64,000 nucleotides of DNA from Fasciolopsis buskii. Its lineage: Eukaryota > Platyhelminthes > Trematoda > Plagiorchiida > Fasciolidae. Under the pieces are notes generated by a model. It did no database searches, had not been told where the DNA came from, and saw nothing but the letters and a program-made list of their open reading frames with translations. Shown here one piece after another: positions 59,299 to 64,000 of the stretch; within the stretch, counting starts at the first letter, position 1, and each line of letters begins with the position of its first letter. Location: assembly GCA_008360955.1 (NCBI GenBank), contig LUCM01003824.1, forward strand, positions 10,679 through 74,678, written 5' to 3'. The position numbers and the translations under genes were made by a program.

Positions 59299-60780
59299 GT
59301 GAGTTGACAGTAACTTACCAGTATGGTCCATACGACTTTCTCAAGAGTATCTTGATTTTTGTAAAATATATATATATTTATGCATGCACAAAGATGGAGA
59401 CAGATCAACTGTCGAAGAGGAGAAAAACTGCCAATGAAATGGTGAAGATACAAAAAGCACTGAGCACGGTTCATCATGTATATCAGCTCCTCAAACCTTC
59501 TCCATCGCATGTACATCCGAATCTTTTGTCTATGCTCATCGTTCGCTTGTGTTCGTGAATTTTCCCATGAAATTCTGTCATATCTGTTCGTTCTGATGGA
59601 TCTCACGAAAGTTTTCCGCGTTCGTGTTCACCCGGTTACCGACCGTTCCTGATGTCTGATTGCGATCCGCTCGATGCACACTGCAGAAAAAGCAAAACAG
59701 ACCCCATTGCACCCATGTTACCTCCTAATCACAACTTAACTTCCGAAGTAATCATTCACTGTCACTCGGCTAAATCGCCTAAATTGCCAACGCAGAATGT
59801 GCCTGTTTTAATGGTTGTTCAGCTAAACGGCACCGAATGGAGACGCACCAAGCGAACACAACCCCGTGTGTGGATGCGGTTATCCTGATGTTCCTGTTGT
59901 TGTCGACATAGTTCTCTTTCTATGACTGTTTGCATGCTAAACTTGAGTGTTTTTGGTCCCCGTGTTTCCGATGTTGATGTAACCGAATTTCACGTTGTTA
60001 GTTTATCGGTGACTTATTTGGTTCAGGCAACTGCCTGGTCTAGATTGTTGTTACTACGGATTTCAGTCGTGGTCAAGAGTTCACGCTTCTGTTTTTGTTG
60101 TGTATCTGCGAACTTATCAATTCGTGAACTGATTTTCATTCGAAAATGAGAGAACTAATCGATGCCATCCAAGTGGATTCGATTGCTTAACTCAGATGCC
60201 GTGATTTGATGGAAATTTGGTTTGAGTAACGCTGTTTATTTTTATTTTTCATTGATTCTGCTGCGAAATCTGCGGGACTGCATCGATACGCAAACGTTCT
60301 CACGTTATGTTCCACGTTCCAAGTTTAACACATTATATAGCGCGACAGCCGAAATCATACAATCAAGATGGTGATGGCATGTTCACCATGAAAAGGAAGC
60401 TCGAATAAGTCTCAGCTACCACTGACCACTATCAGTTAGTGGTCAATAGGGTTGATATGTTCCACTTGTTCTTTTTATTCGCCAGGTCACCTACTCTATG
60501 CCTCGAGAGGTGGCGACTTGTGAATCACGTAAGTAGGCTTTTGTCAGTTGGTCATTCATGGCAAAATAGTCACAGGGTTTCGTCACTCCTTATTCACACC
60601 ACAAAAATGGCAAGAGAAACATGCTAGTGTGACAGTCACTGAGTTCAGCGTATGCGTGGTGGATTTAGTTTGTCGTGATTTCGGTTATCACGGATACTAC
60701 TCTTAAATAAAGGTTTCAATCAAATATGAGTTTTTGCTGTGGTTTTGGTTTCCAACTCATTGCACTGAACACTCAGTTCA
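59299..60780. other. Possible RMC1 3' end and spacer
   Basis: A clean 78-codon frame at 59652-59888 (starts MSDCDPLDAHCRKSKTDPIA) has coding-like composition but no family I know. It might be the first exon of a neighbour or 3' UTR. AATAAA-like signals are sparse; TTAAATAAAGG at 60703 on the plus strand is a candidate polyadenylation signal. Confidence 0.3.
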
Positions 60781-60784
60781 GTTC

Positions 60785-61700
60785 AGTTCACTTTTGACAA
60801 CCATTAACCACGTGCCAGCGTGCTCTGGTTGCGGCAGCTGGCTCACAACTTCATCTGATCGAACTGTAAAGGTCGATTGAAATACAATGAGTTGAACAGA
60901 AAGATTTACAATACTAGTGAAATAAAAGTCATTATGTCATAAATCAAACGAAACTTTGGGACGTGGAAACATTTCGGATGAAAGAACGCCATTGACTACT
61001 GCAATCAGCTATATCGCGTTTTGTCTCCAACTATCCCCTTTGATGGATTCCGTGGAGTCCAACCCGGTAGTCTCACACGATCCAGTCTACTGGTCAAGGT
61101 TTTCAAACCCTTTCGTCGCACCAAGGACTAACAGCTCCGATCCATCTTCCAGTCACTGCCAGTCTCGGAGAACAGTGTATATCGCTGGATTGGTCTGCGG
61201 ATAAGCGTAACACGTTCTAACCACCTAGACCGACTAAAGTACAGTGACCCTTCGGACTAGCGAGCTCTTTGACCCAGCACATCAAGTTTAACCTTGGATT
61301 TGCTGACGGAATTCTGCCACCATACTCTACCAATACTACTACGAAGACAAGGGTATTCAAACAATTTTCTACTCATCTGACCGCAACTACTGTTTCGGAA
61401 CTGTATTGCTCCACCCAGCTTCTTTCAAGCAAGAAAAACGTTCTGTTTCGAGACAGTTTCGGCTCGCCACAGGTTCCTAAAAGTCGGAAGTGCCCAAACA
61501 TGCACAGGCAAGACGTGGGAATTCCGTTGGTGGTAGATGGACGGTTGTTTTTCACACATGCCTTGCTGGGGCGCGGCACTTATCAGTTCTAGTGCGCCCT
61601 AAGGTGTGTATCTTTACTCCCTGTCCGAGCCATCACTTCTTGCGACAGGGGTATTCTACCGCAGTACTCTGCGTCTGACTTCAGACTGACTTATCCAGTC
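60785..61700 (-). mobile_element. RTE-B 3' copy (diverged)
   Basis: Starts CAACCATTAACCACGTGCCAGCGTGCTCTGGTTGC, then the series AAGAACGCCATTGACTACTGCAAT, GGATTCCGTGGAGTCCAACCCGG, CATCTTCCAGTCACTGCC and ACCATACTCTACCAATACTACTACGAAGACAAGGGTATTC. These are in the same order as 40215-40745, with roughly a quarter of positions changed. Confidence 0.65.
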
Positions 61701-62640
61701 ATTAACCATTTGTGGCCCTTTCTGGGCTACGATTTTGAAAAACTTAAACATTAAACATTGTCTTAAAGGGATTCGGCTTCATGTTCCCACGGAAGATTGC
61801 GTGAATGGTCAGTTATTATTTTCCGCTTTGTATTGGTGAGCCGAAACAATGACGACGCAATGGATGTTTCAACGTAGCAAAAGACTGAACCGGGCTCTTG
61901 TACTAGGGATTCCATTCTCTTCGATAAGATTGCTTTTTGTGATAGATCTCTCTTGATAAAGTTCATTATTTTACTGTCGTCAAATCAATCGGATTTTCCG
62001 AACTTCCGTTGAACCGGTAGGTGATACATAATCTGTTAATCTGACGGTCTTTCAAGTAGGATGTCATCATTGCGACAATCAGTTCAGTAAAATTAGACCG
62101 CAAGCGAACAGAAATTTGCTCCTCATAAAGAATTTAGATGCCTAAACCCGCTGTTTTGAAGGTTCATGGTCCATAAAATCTCACGGTCAATGATTCTACC
62201 ATCGTTTGCTCCCAGGTTATGTGCCACTTGTCGGATTTAGTAAATGAAAACTCGGGTTCCCACATATTCCGTCTCTAGTCAAGCTGTGATTGTAAAATGT
62301 GAATATGAACCCGCTTGGGATGCTTCTTTCATTCTGACAGAACAAACATGGAAATCGGAAATCTTTTTCGTTTGTCTCAATCGATCATTAATTAATGTCC
62401 AAGCTGAGAAATAGCAGGGCTTCAACAATTGTCCTTTTCGTTTTTTGATCCGCTTGTGGTTGCTCTCCATTGTGCGGTAAATTACCCTAATGTTCATGTT
62501 TTACATTCCCATCCATGTCGCATTCATTGCACATTGAGCCATGTTCAACGCGTGGATTTTGTGTTCTGAAACATGACTGCATCTCGACCGCGTATTAGCA
62601 TTTGTTTGAGTCAAATCAAATGACTGCTTTCTGCATCTGT
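61701..62640. other. Unassigned sequence
   Basis: Only minus-strand frames of about 70 codons without motifs. Confidence 0.4.
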
Positions 62641-62840
62641 CTGGATAGATATTCAGAGATACATACGCGGTAGACGACAGCTCGCTGTCTCAGCTCGTTA
62701 CCACACCTAATCTATTGGACTTTTGGCACTCTACGTTTCTGCGTCACAACTGTCGTTTCCCCCGTGGGCCCTTATGGCTATGGGGCATTCCTCTTCCGTT
62801 AAACTCGTGCATGAAAGCGCGTCATAAACAACAATAGTAA
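62640..62840 (-). mobile_element. RTE-B internal fragment
   Basis: GCTCGCTGTCTCAGCTCGTTACCACACCTAATC, GGCACTCTACGTTTCTG.GTCA and GGGCCCTTATGGCTATGGGGCAT follow the same order as the RTE-B piece at 4660-4825. Confidence 0.55.
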
Positions 62841-62883
62841 CTGTGTGAAAAAAGTCCAAAAATAGAAAGCTTCTGTATTTCAG

Positions 62884-62950
62884 AGGTCATCCACTAGGCT
62901 CAGCGCAAGTTGAATTCACTGGCAATGCTAGTCGAGTTGCACAGGCATTG
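62884..62950 (+). CDS. Candidate exon of an unidentified downstream gene
   Basis: CTTCTGTATTTCAG precedes a 67-nt stretch that reads GHPLGSAQVEFTGNASRVAQ then AL and is followed by GTAAGC. Composition and borders look like a real exon. GxxLGxAxVxF resembles the RNP1 region of an ALY/REF-type RRM ('GRSLGTADV.FE....A..A'), while GHPLG alone recalls thiolases. Neither is secure from one exon. Confidence 0.3.
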
Positions 62951-64000
62951 GTAAGCAGAGGTGGTGCATTCATGAATCACTTTGGGCCCGTGATTCGTAG
63001 AGGAAATAAGGTACACTTAATACGATCCTTGTGGAGTAGGTGGTGGGGATCACCAGGGGTTTTGCTCGAGCAATTTTCACACGTTTTTTTGGCGGTAAAG
63101 TAGAACGAATTTCGTTAAGGTTTCGAACGGTAATCCACTTTGTTAGGATAATTGCTCGAGAGACCTTCAAATATTGATGAATTTCTTATTCAACGACCCA
63201 CGAGATATAACATCAGAAACATGGGATCAATACACAAATAAAAAAGCACTTAGACAGTTCGAGGTGACGGACATTGTCCTCGGACGCATTACGTACTAAG
63301 ACAATTTTCTCACCTTAGTGAAAACAGAAACATGATCAGACTAGCGAAGATTACGGTTTATTGTAATTCCAATGCATTTATTAAAAAGATTCTCGCATTG
63401 CGGTAATATTTTTTAGATTGGTGTTAACGAAAAGTTCGGCAACAATCGGGTTTACTTAGAGGAAAAACAACATCTTTGCATTCACGGGGATTGAGTGATA
63501 AGCTTGTGAGCTTCAGGCCAGCTTACGCGGTCAAATATGCCTAACGGAAGGGCAAGGGTGGCGTTGCATCGGAATGAAGCGAATCGACCACGATTTCGTA
63601 ATCACGTGGTTTTAGGGCAGCTGTCGTTAGCAGGTATGGATTGGGTACGTATCAAGAGTGGGAAGAATGAAAGAATTTTACTCTGAAAAAAATTTTGAAT
63701 GGTAAAAGAAACGGAAAATGTTCTGTCTTTGCATCTTGCAAACTTATGATTACTTGACCAGTAGCCTAGTAATGGACCAAAGATTAAGGTTTGCACGTTG
63801 TTCTTCAAAAAATTTCCAAGAAGCTCCAGTCTATCAACACTGGTAATGGCGCCACTCTAATCCAAAATGTAAACTCAGACACATTTTGGTTTCTTACCCC
63901 GTGAGTTAGGAAATTTCGTCTAGAGCAGGGGAAAAACGGAAGTCATCTAATTGAGATAAATCACAGCGTTAAATTACTGCAGAGGTCTTTGAATAATAAC
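62951..64000. other. Unassigned sequence
   Basis: No coding frame, repeat or RNA feature recognised to the end of the window. Confidence 0.4.

Noticed and set aside
59286..59606. 106-codon minus-strand frame
   Set aside because: It covers the donor side of the probable RMC1 exon on the plus strand and shows no known motif.

Overview
The window is animal nuclear DNA. It is AT-rich, full of degenerate retroelements, and has simple TA tracts, tRNA-like SINEs and one scaffold gap (271 N, 42240-42510). The organism is most likely a parasitic flatworm, probably a large-genome digenean fluke. The reasons are the mix of RTE, CR1/Jockey, Penelope-like and Ty3/gypsy relics, introns of only 31, 43 and 51 nt beside introns of 5-12 kb, and the style of the gene. 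No prokaryotic gene, rRNA, CRISPR array or prophage is visible.

The one protein-coding gene I can recognise with confidence is on the + strand and spans about 5.97-59.3 kb. Its small exons spell, in order, an orthologue of RMC1 (Mic1/C18orf8; Bulli in Drosophila), the third subunit of the MON1-CCZ1 Rab7 activator. Exons 1-6 and 9-12 carry the N-terminal beta-propeller. Exons 13 onward carry the helical Mic1 domain. Splice phases agree across junctions 1-6, 9-10-11-12-13 and at the start of the next candidate exon. Two pieces in the middle (about 29.0-29.4 kb) and the last part of the Mic1 domain are only partly resolved.

Almost everything else is transposable-element debris in or beside the RMC1 introns. 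RTE-A is an APE-type LINE ending in a GATGAT-rich tail, with copies at 0.86-1.09, 7.9-9.6 (minus), 13.96-17.54, 19.6-20.6, 31.2-33.8 kb and a 5' fragment at 46.3 kb. RTE-B is mostly on the minus strand, with pieces at 4.6, 6.9, 10.7, 12.9, 29.6, 40.2-42.2, 46.1, 50.7-53.0, 60.8-61.7 and 62.6 kb, and a plus-strand RT piece at 49.3-50.0 kb. RTE-C is one degenerate near-complete copy at 21.6-24.75 kb. There are also a broken Ty3/gypsy pol at 2.1-5.7 kb, CR1/Jockey-type pieces at 0.13-0.86 and 25.8-27.96 kb (with a matching 5' end at 9.7-10.2 kb), a Jockey/CR1-like copy at 46.6-48.8 kb with a related tail at 44.9-45.3 kb, and a Penelope-like RT at 34.6-36.2 kb. Two hammerhead-ribozyme-like relics lie at 37.7 and 43.7 kb.

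The most interesting points are the long, repeat-stuffed RMC1 gene with a 31-nt first intron, an RTE-A insertion ending 21 nt before an RMC1 splice acceptor with a readable target-site duplication, two pairs of near-identical direct repeats that bracket RMC1 exons, and the ribozyme-like motifs. I did not find a convincing, wholly new system. Family assignments rest on motif reading and remembered family sequences, not on searches.
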